Positions 5,119-5,815 of a stretch of 5,815 nt of DNA are shown piece after piece. The DNA lies in the NCBI GenBank assembly GCA_947058225.1, contig CAMSGF010000061.1, positions 1-5,815 of the forward strand, given 5' to 3'. Each line of letters starts with the position of its first letter. The first letter of the stretch is position 1. The translations under genes were made by a program, and so were the position numbers. Under the pieces are notes generated by a model. That model saw only the letters and a list, made by a program, of their open reading frames with translations. It did no database searches and was not told where the DNA came from. The stretch comes from an uncultured Eubacteriaceae bacterium (lineage in GTDB: Bacteria > Bacillota > Clostridia > Eubacteriales > Anaerofustaceae).

Positions 5119-5815
5119 CTATTCCAACAATTTCCCTTCATTCCCTTTGGAATGTCCGACTTCTGTTTTAAGCACATCGTACACAAATCCAAGACTAAGT
5201 AGCACAAGCATATCATCAAATGTCTTATGCTCCAATTCAAGTTCAAAATTAATTGAAGTCAAATCCATCTCCATATACTTATACATAACTTCACTAAATC
5301 CCCAGATATTTCCCCAAGCTCTGCCCCATATAAGAGAATCTTTTAAATCTAAACTTTGAGAAACCTTGCTTGAATCTTCACCTACTACACTTATGGATAA
5401 AACACTGTCGCCTTCCATATCTATATTTTGAAGGTATACCGGCATAATTCTCTTTAAATATTTGTATTTATTAAAGTGACCAAAATCAAACATCTTTGAC
5501 CTTACCTTAAATTCAATAGGCACTCTCCTGTTTAAAATCGGGTTGTAATCACTTAAACCTCTCCCGTTTTCTTCATTTAAAATTCCTGTAGATATGATAT
5601 AATCTTTACTCCCTATAAATAAAGTGTTATTCTTTGTAAACAAATGATATATAACAAGTCCTGTGTATATGTTAAAGCCCTTTGAAGAGCTAAAATCATA
5701 CTCAATCATCTTGTTGCAGTATTCTATCTTTGCATTATCACTATATGCTAAATAAACTTTACCATCGGCAAATGCCATTGAACAGTTGTCCTTATTTTTC
5801 ATCTTTGAAATGGTC
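5119..5815 (-). CDS. Phage virion/tail-type protein, C-terminal part (5' end outside window)
   Basis: Partial gene; only the last 231 codons are visible. The frame stays open through the right edge (codons for T-I-S-K precede the first ATG at 5802), and that ATG has no Shine-Dalgarno, so the true start lies beyond 5815. From that Met, residues 8-70 show repeated short beta-strand patterns (AFADGKVYLAY, NNTLFIGSKDYIIS) like propeller blades. Residues 95-125 contain IEFKVRSKMFDFGHFNKYKYL, a basic/FDFG/KR pattern that I associate with phage tail or head-tail stabilisation proteins following a propeller. Then comes a beta-rich end with a W/G segment (159-169) and a leucine-rich tail. No signal peptide can be assessed. 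It ends in TAG about 67 bases before a strong terminator, so it is probably the last gene of its operon. The phage assignment rests on pattern memory, not on a search. Confidence 0.8.
   Translation of the reverse strand, partial: TISKMKNKDNCSMAFADGKVYLAYSDNAKIEYCNKMIEYDFSSSKGFNIYTGLVIYHLFTKNNTLFIGSKDYIISTGILNEENGRGLSDYNPILNRRVPIEFKVRSKMFDFGHFNKYKYLKRIMPVYLQNIDMEGDSVLSISVVGEDSSKVSQSLDLKDSLIWGRAWGNIWGFSEVMYKYMEMDLTSINFELELEHKTFDDMLVLLSLGFVYDVLKTEVGHSKGNEGKLLE

Overview
The window comes from a very AT-rich, Gram-positive-like bacterium. A Bacillota/Clostridia-type anaerobe is the best guess, on four grounds: strong AGGAG-type ribosome binding, A/T-biased codons, lysine-rich secreted proteins, and a bacterial Ig-like (Big_2) domain at the C-terminus of an exported protease. 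This is inference; the species cannot be named from the sequence alone.

Layout, left to right. Positions 1-337 hold no convincing gene. They contain a short degenerate repeat (copy A, about 45-90), then a striking nested inverted-repeat element (121-247) in which a perfect 14-bp GC-rich outer stem encloses three separate hairpins, then a C-rich, almost G-free stretch (248-337). A clean intrinsic terminator (338-369) follows and serves the next gene. Positions 379-4560 (minus strand) encode a 1393-residue secreted multidomain subtilisin-family (S8) serine protease. Its parts are a signal peptide, an acidic/basic linker, a propeptide, a catalytic domain with an insertion of about 200 residues just before the catalytic serine, an IPT/TIG-like domain, a Kelch-like propeller, a bacterial B-repeat-like domain and Big_2. 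Positions 4561-5118 are a long intergenic region with a good Shine-Dalgarno, a weak candidate promoter overlapped by an 11-bp-phased direct repeat, a block of about 14% GC with repeated TTTAGTA/TACTAAA words, a G8-containing purine tract, a second copy (B) of the short repeat in inverted orientation, and a terminator (5009-5051). Positions 5119-5815 (minus strand) are the 3' part of a gene that runs off the right edge; it resembles a phage virion/tail-type protein.

Both genes read right to left, but a strong terminator and about 560 bp separate them, so they are probably separate transcription units. The protease looks like a stand-alone exported enzyme. The phage-like gene ending at a terminator suggests the window may lie at the edge of a prophage or phage remnant. 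The least explained structure is the multi-hairpin element at 121-247.
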